A DNA stretch of 64,000 nucleotides from Actinoallomurus purpureus (GTDB taxonomy: Bacteria; Actinomycetota; Actinomycetes; Streptosporangiales; Streptosporangiaceae), in the NCBI RefSeq assembly GCF_024055795.1, contig NZ_JAMXMY010000019.1:151211-215210 (forward strand), given 5' to 3'. Within the stretch, counting starts at the first letter, position 1, and each line of letters starts with the position of its first letter. Below the pieces are notes generated by a model, which worked only from the letters and a program-made list of their open reading frames with translations, had not been told where the DNA came from and made no database searches. Both the position numbers and the translations under genes were made by a program. Shown one piece after another: positions 1-9,012 of the stretch.

Positions 1-1
1 C

Positions 2-376
2 CGGCTCACGGTGACACCGCAGCTCGGCTTCAACTACCAGGGGCGGGTGAACCCGGGGCAGGGCGACTGGTCCACCGCGCCGGAGTCCGGCCTGCTCGGC
101 ATGGGCCACGGCGCGGGCACTCCGCTGCCGCACGGCATCGACGTGAACGCGGTGACCCACGACCTGCCCGACGGCCCGCACCTGAAGGTCACCTGGTCGT
201 ATGCGTCCGGCCTGTACGACGAGGACGACGTGCGGGAACTCGCCGAGGCCTGGTCGGCGGCGCTGCGAGAGCTGGCCGCCACGGAGGACGGCGGCCACAC
301 GCCGTCCGACATCTCCCTCATCGACCTCGGCCAGGACGAGATCGACGAGTTCGAGGCCGAGCTGGAGGATCTGTGA
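2..376 (+). CDS. NRPS epimerization-domain C-terminus (partial)
   Basis: This is the 3' end of a nonribosomal peptide synthetase gene that begins upstream of the window; 124 residues are visible. The segment LGFNYQGR near the start and the ending TPSDISLIDLGQDEIDE are typical of the last third of an epimerization (E) domain, which racemises the peptidyl thioester on the preceding carrier protein. A module ending in E would hand a D-configured chain to the next condensation domain. The stop TGA at 374-376 overlaps the GTG start of the next NRPS gene (373), so the two are translationally coupled and the assembly line passes from one protein to the other here. Docking-helix character of the acidic tail (EFEAELEDL) is inference. 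Confidence 0.85.
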   Translation, partial: RLTVTPQLGFNYQGRVNPGQGDWSTAPESGLLGMGHGAGTPLPHGIDVNAVTHDLPDGPHLKVTWSYASGLYDEDDVRELAEAWSAALRELAATEDGGHTPSDISLIDLGQDEIDEFEAELEDL

Positions 377-2424
377 ACACCCGACGCGGGCGGCTGGAGG
401 ACATCCTGCCGCTGTCCCCCCTCCAGCAGGGGCTGTACTTCCACGCCGCGCTGGACGACCGGGACCTGTACGCGACGCAGCTGGTGCTCGACCTGACGGG
501 CTCCCTGGACGTCGCGGCGCTGAAACGGGCCGCGTCGGCGCTGCTGGCCCGGCACGCGAACCTGCGGTGCGGCTTCCGGCAGCGCAAGAACGGCGAGCCG
601 GTCCAGCTCGTGCACCGGGAGGTCGCCCTGCCGTGGGAGGAGACCGCCGGTGACCCCGACGCCATCGCCGAGCGGGAACGGACCCGCCCGTTCGACCTGA
701 CCCGGCCGCCGCTGCTCCGGTTCACGCTCGTCCCCGAAGGACCGGACCGGCACCGGCTCATCGTCACCGGCCACCACATCCTCCTGGACGGCTGGTCGAT
801 GCCGGTCCTGGCGGAGGAGTTCTTCACCCTCTGTCTCGGCGGCGAGCCCGCCCCCGTCACTCCGTACAAGCGGTACCTGGAATGGCTCGCCGCGCGGGAC
901 CGCACGGCGGCGCGCGAGGCGTGGGCGAAGGCCCTGGACGGGGTGGAGGAGCCCACGATGGTCGCCCCGGCGACCCTGACCGGGCCACCGCAGCCGCCGC
1001 GGCGGGTCACCACGGAGGTCTCCCTGGACCTGGCCGCCGTCCGGCGGCACGGACTGACGGCGAACACGCTCGTCCAGGGCGCGTGGGGACTGCTGCTGTC
1101 CCGGCTGACCGGCCGCGACGACGTCGTCTTCGGGGCGGCGGTGTCGGGCCGTCCGCCGGAGATCCCCGGCGTGGAGCGGATGGTCGGGCTGTTCATCAAC
1201 ACCGTCCCGGTGCGAGTGCGGATCGACGAGGAGCTGTCCGTCGCCGCCCTGCTGATGCGCCTGCAGGACGAGCAGGCCGAGCTGTTCCCGCACCAGCACG
1301 CCGGGCTGACCGAGATCAGCCGGACGCCGCTGTTCGACACGATGACCGCGTTCGAGAACTATCCACAGCCTGGGGACATCGCGCTCGGCGACGTACGGCT
1401 GACGCGCGTGGATCTGTTCGACGCGACGCACTACCCGCTGGCCCTGGTCGCCGCTCCGCGGGGCGGCGACCGGCTGTGGCTGCGGCTCGACCACCGGCCG
1501 GACGCCTACGACGACGCGGAGGCGGAGCTGCTCCTGTCCCGCGTCGAGCGGCTGATGCGCACCATGGCCGCGCGGCCGGACACCCCCGTCGCGGACCTGG
1601 ACGTCCTGCTGCCGGGCGAGCGCGACCGGATCCTGGGCGACTGGGCGGCGGGCCTGCCCGCCGCACCGCCCCGCACCCTGCCGGAGCTGGTCGGCGCGTG
1701 GGCCGAGCGCACCCCCGACGCCCTCGCCGTCACGGACCTGCCGTCCTCGGGACCGGTCGAGGCCACCGCCACGACGTCCCCGGCACCACCCAGCCCCGAG
1801 CACGGCACCCCGCCGCCCCTCAAGCCGGTCGGGGCCGGAACCCGAGGCGCCCACGCCGCTACGACGCCTCCGCCTCCAGAACCGGTCGAGGGCACCGCCT
1901 CGACGCTCCCGACACCACCGAGCCCCGAGCCGATCGCGGCCGAGACCCGGAACACGCGTGGCACCCCGCCGTCCCGTGAGCCGGTCGCGGCGGGGAGCCG
2001 CGACGCCCTCGATGTCCCGCTGTCGCCGGAGACGGTCGCGGCGGGGAGCCGAGACGCCCCTGACACCCCGGCCGCCACGACGCTTCCGTTCCCGGGTCCG
2101 GTCGAGGGCACCGCCGGGAGGTCCCGGGGGCTCACCTATGCGGAGTTGTGGACGCGGGCCGGGGAACTCGCCGGCGAGCTGACCCGGCTGGGCGTCGGGC
2201 CGGAGACGATCGTGGCGATCGCCCTGCCCCGATCCGTGGAGTTCCTCGTCTCCGCCCTGGCCGTGAGCCGGGCGGGCGGCGCGTACCTGCCCATCGACCC
2301 CGGCTATCCCCCGGACCGGATCGCGTACATGCTCGACGACGCGCGGCCCGCCTGCGTGATCGCCCAGGTCGGCGCCCCGCTCCCGTACGACGGCCCGCGC
2401 CTGCCCCCACCCTCGTTGACCTAG
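373..2424 (+). CDS. NRPS terminal module: C domain and N-terminal part of A domain, ended by in-frame TAG
   Basis: The product is 683 residues. Residues 1 to about 430 form a condensation domain that starts DILPLSPLQQGLYFHA and has the catalytic motif HHILLDG near residue 135. An adenylation domain starts near residue 440 (ERTPDALAV) and shows LTYAEL and AYLPIDPGYPPDRI, then stops at TAG 2422-2424 inside a palindromic element. The remaining A-domain core motifs, PCP and TE follow in the same frame from 2464. Between residues about 461 and 584 a Pro/Thr/Ala-rich repeat array is inserted that adenylation domains normally lack. The GTG start overlaps the previous gene. The gene may be a pseudogene half, one subunit of a split A domain, or the result of a sequencing error in one codon. 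The C domain should accept a D-configured donor given the upstream E domain (inference). Confidence 0.8.
   Translation: MNTRRGRLEDILPLSPLQQGLYFHAALDDRDLYATQLVLDLTGSLDVAALKRAASALLARHANLRCGFRQRKNGEPVQLVHREVALPWEETAGDPDAIAERERTRPFDLTRPPLLRFTLVPEGPDRHRLIVTGHHILLDGWSMPVLAEEFFTLCLGGEPAPVTPYKRYLEWLAARDRTAAREAWAKALDGVEEPTMVAPATLTGPPQPPRRVTTEVSLDLAAVRRHGLTANTLVQGAWGLLLSRLTGRDDVVFGAAVSGRPPEIPGVERMVGLFINTVPVRVRIDEELSVAALLMRLQDEQAELFPHQHAGLTEISRTPLFDTMTAFENYPQPGDIALGDVRLTRVDLFDATHYPLALVAAPRGGDRLWLRLDHRPDAYDDAEAELLLSRVERLMRTMAARPDTPVADLDVLLPGERDRILGDWAAGLPAAPPRTLPELVGAWAERTPDALAVTDLPSSGPVEATATTSPAPPSPEHGTPPPLKPVGAGTRGAHAATTPPPPEPVEGTASTLPTPPSPEPIAAETRNTRGTPPSREPVAAGSRDALDVPLSPETVAAGSRDAPDTPAATTLPFPGPVEGTAGRSRGLTYAELWTRAGELAGELTRLGVGPETIVAIALPRSVEFLVSALAVSRAGGAYLPIDPGYPPDRIAYMLDDARPACVIAQVGAPLPYDGPRLPPPSLT
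1753..2124 (+). repeat. degenerate 51-bp tandem repeat inside the NRPS A domain
   Basis: Seven imperfect units, each beginning with a CCGGTCG-like start and encoding Pro-Val-(Glu/Ala/Gly), lie in frame in the adenylation domain. Two central units are exactly 51 bp (17 codons: PVAAGSRDALDVPLSPE and PIAAETRNTRGTPPSRE); others are 48 to about 70 bp. The array separates the A-domain start from the motif LTYAEL, where related enzymes have only a few residues. It preserves reading frame and looks like expansion of a low-complexity insert in a surface loop. Confidence 0.8.
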
Positions 2425-2461
2425 GGAGCGGCCGCGAATGGGCGATACGCCCAAGGTCAAC
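2415..2461 (+). repeat. 47-bp palindromic element (copy A), carrying the in-frame TAG
   Basis: The ends are GTTGACCTAGGG and CCCAAGGTCAAC, inverted repeats with one mismatch, and the right half contains the stem GGGCGATACGCCC. Compared with the three 62-bp copies at 31693, 32016 and 45103 it lacks exactly 15 bp after position 12, and its right 35 bp match copy D closely. It is translated in the NRPS frame. The TAG at 2422-2424 comes from the base at which all other copies have T (CTT instead of CTA), so the stop is a point difference inside the element. Confidence 0.85.
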
Positions 2462-2463
2462 GG

Positions 2464-4644
2464 GTGCGGGCGGAGAACGCGGCGTACGTCATCTACACCT
2501 CGGGGTCGACCGGGCGGCCGAAGGGCGTCGTCGTCACGCACGCGGGCCTGGCGAGCCTCGCCGCGACCGAGATCGAGGGGTTCGGCATCGCCCCGGGCGA
2601 CCGGACGCTGCACTTCTCCTCGCCGAGCTTTGACGCGTCGGTGTTCGAGCTGCTGATGGGGCTCGCCTCGGGCGGGACGGTGACGATCGTGCCCCCGGAC
2701 GTGTACGGCGGCGAGCCGCTCAGGGACGCGCTGCGCCAGGTGACGCACGGCTTCGTCTCCCCGGCCGTACTGGCGGGCGTGGACCCGGACAGCCTGACGA
2801 ACCCGCGCACCCTCGTCGTCGGCGGCGAGGCGTGCCCGCCCGGCCTCGTCGAACGCTGGGCGCCCGGCCGCCGGATGATCAACGCGTACGGGCCGACGGA
2901 GACGACCGTCGCGGCGACGATGAGCGCGCCGCTGACTCGCGACGCGTCGACGATCGGCGGGCCGATCACGGGCGCGCGGGTGTACGTGCTGGACGGCCGG
3001 TTGCGACCGGTGCCCCCGGGTGTGCCCGGTGAGCTGTACGTCGCGGGGATCGGCCTGGCGCGCGGCTACCTGAATCGCCCCGCCCTGACCGCCGAGCGGT
3101 TCGTGGCCGACCCCTTCGCGCCGGGCCGCATGTACCGGACCGGGGACCTCGTCCGCCGCCGGGCCGACGGCCGCCTGGAGTACCTCGGCCGCACGGATGC
3201 GCAGGTCAAGGTCCGCGGTTTCCGGATCGAGCCGGGTGAGATCGAGGCGGTGCTCGCCGGGTACGAGGGCGTTGCGCACGCCGCCGTCGTCGTCCGCGAA
3301 GACCGCGCGGGCGACCGGCGGCTCGTCGCGTACGTCACCGGCGACGCCGACCCGGCCGAGCTGCGGCGGGCGGCCGCGCGCGCCCTCCCCGGCCACATGG
3401 TGCCGTCCGCCGTCGTCGTCCTGGACGCCCTCCCGCTCAGCCCGAGCGGCAAGCTCGACCGCGCGGCGCTGCCCGCGCCGGAGCTCTCGTCGGTCTCCCG
3501 GCCGCCGCTCGGGCCGCTGGAGGAGATCCTGTGCGGCCTGTTCGCGGACGTCCTGGGCCTCGACCGGGTCGGTGTCGAGGACGGGTTCTTCGAGCTCGGC
3601 GGTGACTCCCTGCTCGCGACCCGCCTGACCGGCCGGATCCGCACCGAGTTGGGGGTCGCCACGCCGGTCCGCACGCTGTTCGAGGCACCGACGGTCGCCG
3701 CGCTGGCCCGGCGGCTCGCCGCGGCGAACTCCGGCGGTACGACGGGCTCCAGCGATGTGCCGGGCTCCAGCGGCGCGGCGGACGCCGACGGTGCGACCGG
3801 CTCCAGCAGCGCGGCCGGCTCCGGCAGCGCGGTGGACGCCGGTGGCGCGGTGGACCCAAGCGGGGCGGTGGGCTCCGGTGGGGCGGTGGGCTCCGGTGGG
3901 ATGGCACCGCTCGACGTGCTGCTGCCGCTGCGCAGACGGGGTGACCGGCCGCCGCTGTTCTGCGTGCATCCCGCGGTCGGGGTCGCGTGGTCGTACGCGG
4001 GCCTGCTCCCGCACCTGCCGGACCGGCCCGTGTACGGCCTGCAGGCGCGCGGCATCGCCCGCGACGAGGAGCTGCCCGGGTCGATGGAGGAGATGGCCGC
4101 CGACTACGTCGCCCTGATCCGCACGGTCCAGCCGACCGGGCCGTACCACCTGCTGGGCTGGTCGCTCGGCGGCCTGATCGCGCACGCCATGGCCGTACGG
4201 CTGCGGGCCGAGGGCGAGCGGGTGGCAATGCTCGCGCTCATGGACGCCTATCCCCTCGACGGGGACTCCGGCGCCGACGTCCCCCTCCCCGACCTGCTCC
4301 GCGACCTGGGGTTCGACGTGTCCGACGACGTCACGACCGACGACGTCGCCGCCCTCCTGGAGGGCAGCGCCCTCGGCGGGATCGACGGCCGCCGGCTGGA
4401 GGGCATCTACCGCGCCTACCTGAACGCCCTGCGCAACGGGGGGAGGTTCGTCCCCGGGCGGTTCGACGGGGACCTTCTGCTGTTCACCGCCGCGCGCAAT
4501 GAGGAGAGACCGCCCGCCGACGTCTGGCGGCCGTACGCCGCCCGGGTCGAGGAGCACACCGTCGACTGCGCGCACACCGAGATAGCCGATCCCGGCCCGC
4601 TGGCCAGGATCGCCGTGAGATTGAAGGAGAGTCTGGAGCCATGA
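2464..4644 (+). CDS. NRPS terminal module: A-domain core, PCP and type I thioesterase
   Basis: The 726-residue frame continues the NRPS module after the TAG; the first usable start is GTG 2464, with AAGG 8 bases upstream. In order it has the A3 loop [11 protein letters not shown] (residues 10-20), A5 NAYGPTE (about 139), A7 YRTGD, A8 with [18 protein letters not shown], and A10 SPSGKLDR (about 325). A PCP follows with phosphopantetheine Ser382 in GGDSL, then a Ser/Gly-rich linker (about 418-480) and an alpha/beta-hydrolase TE with GWSLGG (Ser near 567) that would release the finished peptide. My reading of the specificity code is D-A-F-F-V-G-A-V-A-K, which suggests an aliphatic or other hydrophobic residue but gives no firm assignment. 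It overlaps mbtH by 4 bp. Confidence 0.85.
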   Translation: MRAENAAYVIYTSGSTGRPKGVVVTHAGLASLAATEIEGFGIAPGDRTLHFSSPSFDASVFELLMGLASGGTVTIVPPDVYGGEPLRDALRQVTHGFVSPAVLAGVDPDSLTNPRTLVVGGEACPPGLVERWAPGRRMINAYGPTETTVAATMSAPLTRDASTIGGPITGARVYVLDGRLRPVPPGVPGELYVAGIGLARGYLNRPALTAERFVADPFAPGRMYRTGDLVRRRADGRLEYLGRTDAQVKVRGFRIEPGEIEAVLAGYEGVAHAAVVVREDRAGDRRLVAYVTGDADPAELRRAAARALPGHMVPSAVVVLDALPLSPSGKLDRAALPAPELSSVSRPPLGPLEEILCGLFADVLGLDRVGVEDGFFELGGDSLLATRLTGRIRTELGVATPVRTLFEAPTVAALARRLAAANSGGTTGSSDVPGSSGAADADGATGSSSAAGSGSAVDAGGAVDPSGAVGSGGAVGSGGMAPLDVLLPLRRRGDRPPLFCVHPAVGVAWSYAGLLPHLPDRPVYGLQARGIARDEELPGSMEEMAADYVALIRTVQPTGPYHLLGWSLGGLIAHAMAVRLRAEGERVAMLALMDAYPLDGDSGADVPLPDLLRDLGFDVSDDVTTDDVAALLEGSALGGIDGRRLEGIYRAYLNALRNGGRFVPGRFDGDLLLFTAARNEERPPADVWRPYAARVEEHTVDCAHTEIADPGPLARIAVRLKESLEP

Positions 4645-4862
4645 CCAACCCGTTCGAGGACCCCGACGGCCGTTACCTCGTGCTCGTGAACGACGAGGGG
4701 CAGCACTCCCTGTGGCCGGCGTTCATCGACGTGCCCGCCGGATGGACGGTCGCGCACGGCGAGGACACCCGGCAGGATTGCCTCGACTACGTCAACGAGC
4801 ACTGGACCGACATGCGGCCGAAAAGCCTCATCGCGGCCATGGGCCGGAAGGAGAAGAGCTGA
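4641..4862 (+). CDS. MbtH-like protein
   Basis: A 73-residue protein with the full MbtH signature: [24 protein letters not shown], then [27 protein letters not shown]. The three conserved tryptophans of the family are present. MbtH proteins bind NRPS adenylation domains and are often needed for their folding or activity. The ATG overlaps the NRPS stop (ATGA), so it is translationally coupled to the terminal module. Its intact state argues that the NRPS locus was functional recently or still is. Confidence 0.96.
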   Translation: MTNPFEDPDGRYLVLVNDEGQHSLWPAFIDVPAGWTVAHGEDTRQDCLDYVNEHWTDMRPKSLIAAMGRKEKS

Positions 4863-4864
4863 CG

Positions 4865-5608
4865 TTGCCGGGCTGGCTCCGATGCTTCGACGCGCGGCCG
4901 TTCGCGTCCATGCGGCTGATCTGCTTCCCGCACGCCGGCGGGTCCGCCGTGTTCTTCCGTTCCTGGGCCAAGGCGGTACCGCCCGGACTCGAGCTCCACG
5001 CCGTGCAGTACCCCGGTCGCGCGGACCGGCTGAACGAGCCGCTCATCGACGACGCCCGCCTGCTCGCCATGGCCGTGACGGACGCGCTCGCGCCGCTGCC
5101 GCCCCGGCCGGTCGCGCTGTTCGGCCACAGCATGGGCGCGACCATCGCGTACGAGACGGCACGGCTGCTGACCGCCCGCGGCGCACCGCCGGCGCACCTG
5201 TTCGTGTCCGCCGCCCACGCGCTGCCCGCGGGCGCCCGTCTCCGGGAGCGGACGTATCACGACAAGGACGACGACACGTTCGTGGCCGCGCTGTCCCGGT
5301 TGGGCGGCACCGACGTGCGGCTGCTCACCGATCCGCAGATCCGCGAGATCGTCCTGCCGTACGTGCGGAACGACTTCCGCCTCGCCGAGACCTACCGGCA
5401 CGAGCGCGGCCCGCTCCTCGACTGCCCGGTCACGGCGTTCGCCGGAGACGCCGATCCGGCCGTCGAGTCGGCGGACATGACGGCGTGGGCGGGGACGACC
5501 AGCGGCGACTTCACGCTCCAGGTCCTGCCCGGCGACCACTTCTACCTGCTCCCGCAGACCGCCGCCGTGCTGGAAGAGATCCGCCGCCGCCTCGGCCCGA
5601 TCACCTGA
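4865..5608 (+). CDS. type II thioesterase
   Basis: This 247-residue alpha/beta hydrolase is a stand-alone editing thioesterase of NRPS/PKS systems, which removes misprimed acyl groups from carrier proteins. It has the family start LPGWLRCF, the stretch RLICFPHAGGSAVFF, the nucleophile motif GHSMG (Ser89), an Asp in GDADP and His225 in GDHFYL. TTG 4865 is preferred because it lies two bases after the mbtH stop behind GGAAGGAG and gives the usual N-terminus; the next ATG would remove the first strand. It is the last gene of the NRPS operon and runs convergently into the next gene. Confidence 0.93.
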   Translation: MPGWLRCFDARPFASMRLICFPHAGGSAVFFRSWAKAVPPGLELHAVQYPGRADRLNEPLIDDARLLAMAVTDALAPLPPRPVALFGHSMGATIAYETARLLTARGAPPAHLFVSAAHALPAGARLRERTYHDKDDDTFVAALSRLGGTDVRLLTDPQIREIVLPYVRNDFRLAETYRHERGPLLDCPVTAFAGDADPAVESADMTAWAGTTSGDFTLQVLPGDHFYLLPQTAAVLEEIRRRLGPIT

Positions 5609-5625
5609 CGGGGAGAGACCCGGAC

Positions 5626-6069
5626 CTACTTGCAGCTGATCCGCGGGCTCCAGTACGGGTTCCCCGAGGCGGAGGATATCCACCACGTCGCCGCCGTGGT
5701 GTAGCCCCTGGGGCACTTGTAGAGGACCGACGAATAACCGGACCGCGCGGCGAGCTTGCCCTCCTTCCTCAGGCTCTTGACCCACTGCTCCCCGTTGGGC
5801 TTCGAGAAGGTGACACCGAGTTCGCCCTTGATGGCCTTACTTGTCGGGTTCTTGACCTGGCTGCTCAGGTAGCCGCCGGAACGCTGGATGCACCGAATGA
5901 TCGTCTTACCCTTGCAGTGCCAGTTGTAGGCGCTGGTCGTCACGCCCTGAGCCGCCATCGAAGCACCCTGCGAGGTCCCGGCCGTCGTGGCGAAGGAACT
6001 CGGAGCGGCGAGTCCAATGATCGATGCGGTCGCCCCCAGGGCGATGGCCAGCCGAACCCGTGACTTCAC
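5626..6069 (-). CDS. small secreted cysteine-containing protein, unknown
   Basis: The product is 147 residues with a Sec signal peptide (basic start KSRVR, hydrophobic ALGATASIIGLAAP, cleavage after SSFA). The mature part has four cysteines (WHCKGK, RCIQ, YKCPRG, ISCK), compatible with two disulfides, and several Trp/Tyr. I do not recognise the family. GTG 6069 is chosen because it lies just before the signal peptide, behind GAGGAAAG; a longer ATG start at 6135 would put an unlikely leader ahead of it. Its end is 17 bp from the thioesterase stop, convergent, and no function in the peptide pathway can be claimed. Confidence 0.7.
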   Translation of the reverse strand: MKSRVRLAIALGATASIIGLAAPSSFATTAGTSQGASMAAQGVTTSAYNWHCKGKTIIRCIQRSGGYLSSQVKNPTSKAIKGELGVTFSKPNGEQWVKSLRKEGKLAARSGYSSVLYKCPRGYTTAATWWISSASGNPYWSPRISCK

Positions 6070-6234
6070 GTGGTACCTGTCTTTCCTCACCGCCCGACGC
6101 AGGGATAAAACGCCCCAAACGGACGGAATGATCATGAATGACCTCGTACTGTAATGACGTGTGTTCAGTTAGACAACAGAGGCGAGGATTCGGACCCCTT
6201 CCAGGCCGGTGACCTCAGACACACCTGGCGCCGA

Positions 6235-6265
6235 CGGCCGCCGGGCGAGAACCGCCCGGCGGCCG
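6235..6265. terminator. strong GC hairpin in a 372-bp non-coding region
   Basis: A perfect 13-bp stem (left arm CGGCCGCCGGGCG) with a 5-base loop AGAAC lies between two divergently transcribed genes. The gap 6070-6441 holds no convincing gene. The hairpin may end leftover transcription from either side; there is no T-tract. Nothing else is recognisable in the gap. Confidence 0.45.
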
Positions 6266-6441
6266 GTACGGGAGACCAGCGGGTCACACGCGCCCAGCCG
6301 CAGCCCGCCCGTGGACGACGGCGCGGCACGGTGATCGGTCGCGTGCATCTTTGGGGTGAGGCGGCCAGTGGCTCTCGTGGGTGACGCGCGTCGAACACCG
6401 TGATCGTTAGCGTGATGGCTCTCACGATCAAGGGAGCACAC

Positions 6442-7596
6442 GTGATCAAGCATCAGCGTGCGTTGAGCGGCGTACTTGTCCTGGCGGTGGCGGTTGCGGG
6501 CGCGCTCGCAGCCGGACCGGCCGTGACGGCCTCCACCGGCACCGCAGACCACGACCGGCTGCACGAGGTCATGCATCGGCTGACCACAGTCGATGGCGGG
6601 CCCGGAGCGCTGATCCGGGTACGCGACCGGCGCGGCGATGCGGTGCTGACCAGCGGCGTCGCGGACGTGACGAGCCGCGCGCCGATGCGTGGTGACAGCA
6701 GCTTCCGGATCGGCAGCATGACCAAGATGTTCGTGGCGACGACCGTGCTCCAGCTGGTGGGAAAGCGCCGCGTCGTCCTGGACGCACCAGTGGAGCGCTA
6801 CCTGCCCGGCGTCGTTCGTGGGCACGGCAACGACGGCCGGGCGATCACCGTCCGCCAGTTGCTCCAGCACACCAGCGGCATCCCCGACTACCTCAACTAC
6901 CTCAGCCTGCAGAAAGTCCTCAAGGATCCGCTCGCCCACCATGACCCCCACGACCTGGTGAACATGGCGCTCGCCCACCCCCCGACCTTCAAACCGGGCA
7001 CCGGCTGGAGCTACTCCAACACCGGTTACCTGCTGGCCGGAATGCTCATCGAGAAGGTGACCGGCCACACCTACGGCCAGGAGATCCGCCGGCGCATTAT
7101 CAAGCCGCTCAGGCTGCGCCAGACGTACGTGCCGGGTGACGCCTCGGCGATCCCCGGACCGCACCCGCGCGGGTATGCACGGCCGGGCCAGGACGCGCCG
7201 CTCATGGACATCACCGCGATCAACCCCTCGGTCGCGGGCCCGTCCGGCTCGATGATCTCCAGCGGCACCGATCTCAACCGGTTCCTTGGCGCGCTCGTAC
7301 GCGGCAGGCTGCTGCGCCCGGCCCAACTACGGGAGATGATGAGGACCCGGCCGACCGGCAGCCCCGACGGCAGCGCCTACGGCCTCGGCCTGGAGAGCGA
7401 CCCGCTGCCCTGCGGCGGCCTGTACTGGGGGCATGACGGCGGCATCCTCGGATACCAGACGCTTGGCGGCGCGACGGTCGACGGCAGGCAGGCGACGGTC
7501 ATGGTGAACCTCTACCCGGGCGAGTCGGACGCGCAGGACCACGACACGAAGACCGCCGTCCAGACGGCGCTCTGCGAGGACCGACCCTCGCTCTAG
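6442..7596 (+). CDS. secreted serine hydrolase, class C beta-lactamase / DD-carboxypeptidase family
   Basis: A 384-residue secreted protein with a signal peptide (IKHQRALSG then a long Ala/Val stretch ending ALAAGPAVTAS). It has the SxxK motif in GSMTKMF (Ser92, Lys95), YSNTGY as the YxN motif and HDGGILGY in the position of the KTG/HxG box. The family cleaves or transfers D-Ala-D-Ala peptides or related amides and esters outside the cell. GTG 6442 is chosen for its AAGGGAG ribosome site 5 bases upstream and its position directly before the signal peptide. Whether it acts on peptidoglycan or on a secreted peptide is not shown by sequence; it is single and not in an operon. Confidence 0.88.
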   Translation: MIKHQRALSGVLVLAVAVAGALAAGPAVTASTGTADHDRLHEVMHRLTTVDGGPGALIRVRDRRGDAVLTSGVADVTSRAPMRGDSSFRIGSMTKMFVATTVLQLVGKRRVVLDAPVERYLPGVVRGHGNDGRAITVRQLLQHTSGIPDYLNYLSLQKVLKDPLAHHDPHDLVNMALAHPPTFKPGTGWSYSNTGYLLAGMLIEKVTGHTYGQEIRRRIIKPLRLRQTYVPGDASAIPGPHPRGYARPGQDAPLMDITAINPSVAGPSGSMISSGTDLNRFLGALVRGRLLRPAQLREMMRTRPTGSPDGSAYGLGLESDPLPCGGLYWGHDGGILGYQTLGGATVDGRQATVMVNLYPGESDAQDHDTKTAVQTALCEDRPSL

Positions 7597-7914
7597 TGTT
7601 CAGCTACCCACCCCACCTCGACAGCGATCACGTTGCCATCGAGAGTGAGGCCACTTGACACATGCGCGGCGGACGTCGATCGGCGTGTCACCACCCGGTG
7701 AACGTATGTGGTCAGCGCACTGGATCGGCCAGGCCGATCTCGCCGTCGGACAGTTGCTGGATGTCCGGGCGGGCACGCAGGCCGTCGAGCATGAGCCCAG
7801 GTAGCGGTCCACGCTGCGGTGGACGCGCCCGTCGGCCTGGACTCCCGAACATCTGGTGCCGAGACTTGCGAAGAAAGCCCGACGCAGCGGTCTTCCGGAA
7901 CGGATGATCGACAC
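7597..7914. other. intergenic region without a supported gene
   Basis: The 318 bp between the hydrolase and the acetyltransferase hold only short overlapping frames. A minus-strand stretch ending LMLDGLRARPDIQQLSDGEIGLADPVR-stop has protein-like composition and could be the tail of a lost gene, but no start or family is visible. Confidence 0.4.
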
Positions 7915-8433
7915 ATGGGTGATCAGGTGAGGCTGCGTCCGGTCGAGGAAGACGACGTCCAGCTCCTGGAGGACCTGACACAGGACCCGGAGAAGGCGGG
8001 AGTGTTCGCGCGGTTCGGGTGGTTCGACCCGGGCCGCTACCGGCGGCGGTGGGCCGAGAACCGTCTGATCGGTGAGGACTGCGGCACACTCGTGGTGATC
8101 CGCAGCGACGAGCGGCTCGGATTCGTGACCTGGCGGCGCCGGCAGACCACGCCGGCGGCCTACTGCTGGAGCATGGGCATCGGGCTGCTCCCGGAGGCTC
8201 GCGGCCGGGGGTACGGCACCGAGGCGCACCGGCTGCTCGCGCGCTACCTGTTCGCGCACACCACCGTGCACCGGATCGAGGCCGACACCGAGGTCGAGAA
8301 CATCGCCGAGCAGCGCGCCCTGGAGAAGGCGGGCTTCACCCGCGAAGGCGTGATGCGCGGCTGCGGGTGGCGCGACGGCGCCTGGCGGGACGGCGTGACC
8401 TACAGCCTCCTGCGCACCGACCCACCGGTCTGA
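7915..8433 (+). CDS. GNAT acetyltransferase, RimJ/RimL type
   Basis: A 172-residue GNAT protein with the fold's acetyl-CoA loop in EARGRGYGTEA and the family ending NIAEQRALEKAGFTREGVMRG. RimJ/RimL-type enzymes acetylate alpha-amino groups of proteins or small amines; the substrate here is unknown. ATG 7915 is chosen because residues before it have no family match. The C-terminal 93 codons (8155-8432) are duplicated almost exactly at 9427-9706 in a broken copy downstream. It is followed by cutA in the same direction. Confidence 0.9.
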   Translation: MGDQVRLRPVEEDDVQLLEDLTQDPEKAGVFARFGWFDPGRYRRRWAENRLIGEDCGTLVVIRSDERLGFVTWRRRQTTPAAYCWSMGIGLLPEARGRGYGTEAHRLLARYLFAHTTVHRIEADTEVENIAEQRALEKAGFTREGVMRGCGWRDGAWRDGVTYSLLRTDPPV

Positions 8434-8496
8434 CCGCCAAAGGCCCTTTCGCCCGAACAAAGCCACGTTCGAAACAAGACGCTTTAAGCTCGACGC

Positions 8497-8811
8497 ATGA
8501 TTGACTTCGCACAGGTTTCTACGGCGGCAGACAGCCGCGAGACGGCGCTCAGCCTGTTGAATTCCGCGGTCAAGGCGAGACTTGCTGCGTCCGGCCACGT
8601 GTTCGGCCCAGTGCCCACGGCGTTCTGGCACCTGGGCGAGTTCGGCGCTGGCGAGGAATGGAGAGTCGTGCTCAACACGACCATGGAACGCTATGAGGAG
8701 TTGGAGGAGCACCTCATCGCCGCGCATCCGTGGGACGCCCCCGAAGTCTCCTTCACCTGCCTGGGAGGCTCGAGGGCGTACATGGAATGGGTGAGCCGGA
8801 CGACGTCCTGA
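8497..8811 (+). CDS. cutA: CutA1-family divalent-cation tolerance protein
   Basis: The 104-residue length and the features EEWRVVLNTT, RYEELEEHLIAAHPW, APEVSF and GGSRAYMEWV match CutA1, a small trimeric protein linked to divalent metal tolerance. The N-terminus (FAQVSTAADSRETALSLLNSAV) fits the first strand and helix of the family. It follows the GNAT gene by 63 bp. A 3' part of this gene occurs again at 9733-9903 without its start. Confidence 0.85.
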   Translation: MIDFAQVSTAADSRETALSLLNSAVKARLAASGHVFGPVPTAFWHLGEFGAGEEWRVVLNTTMERYEELEEHLIAAHPWDAPEVSFTCLGGSRAYMEWVSRTTS

Positions 8812-9012
8812 GGAGCCATTCGGTCCTCGTCGGGTCCTTCGAGAAACCCTGAGCCGCGGCGAGCAACTCGAGCTGAAGGCTGGCCGTTGAGCGTCGACAG
8901 CCACACGGCCGCTGCGATTCGGTCAGTGAATGGCCGTTCATCGCGATATCTACAAACGGTCGTGCGCTGCACCGTAGCCTGAAGTTGTCGACGCTCAGGA
9001 GGTGCGGGGCCT

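Noticed and set aside
2422..2424. TAG read as a recoded codon (pyrrolysine or programmed readthrough)
   Set aside because: No pyrrolysine genes are seen, and the TAG lies in a repeat element where other copies have T at that base. A point mutation or sequencing error is simpler.
34..4575. A 1513-codon open frame on the minus strand opposite the NRPS genes
   Set aside because: It is a shadow of high-GC third-position bias; it is Arg/Gly-rich without family motifs, and the plus strand has clear C, A, PCP and TE motifs.
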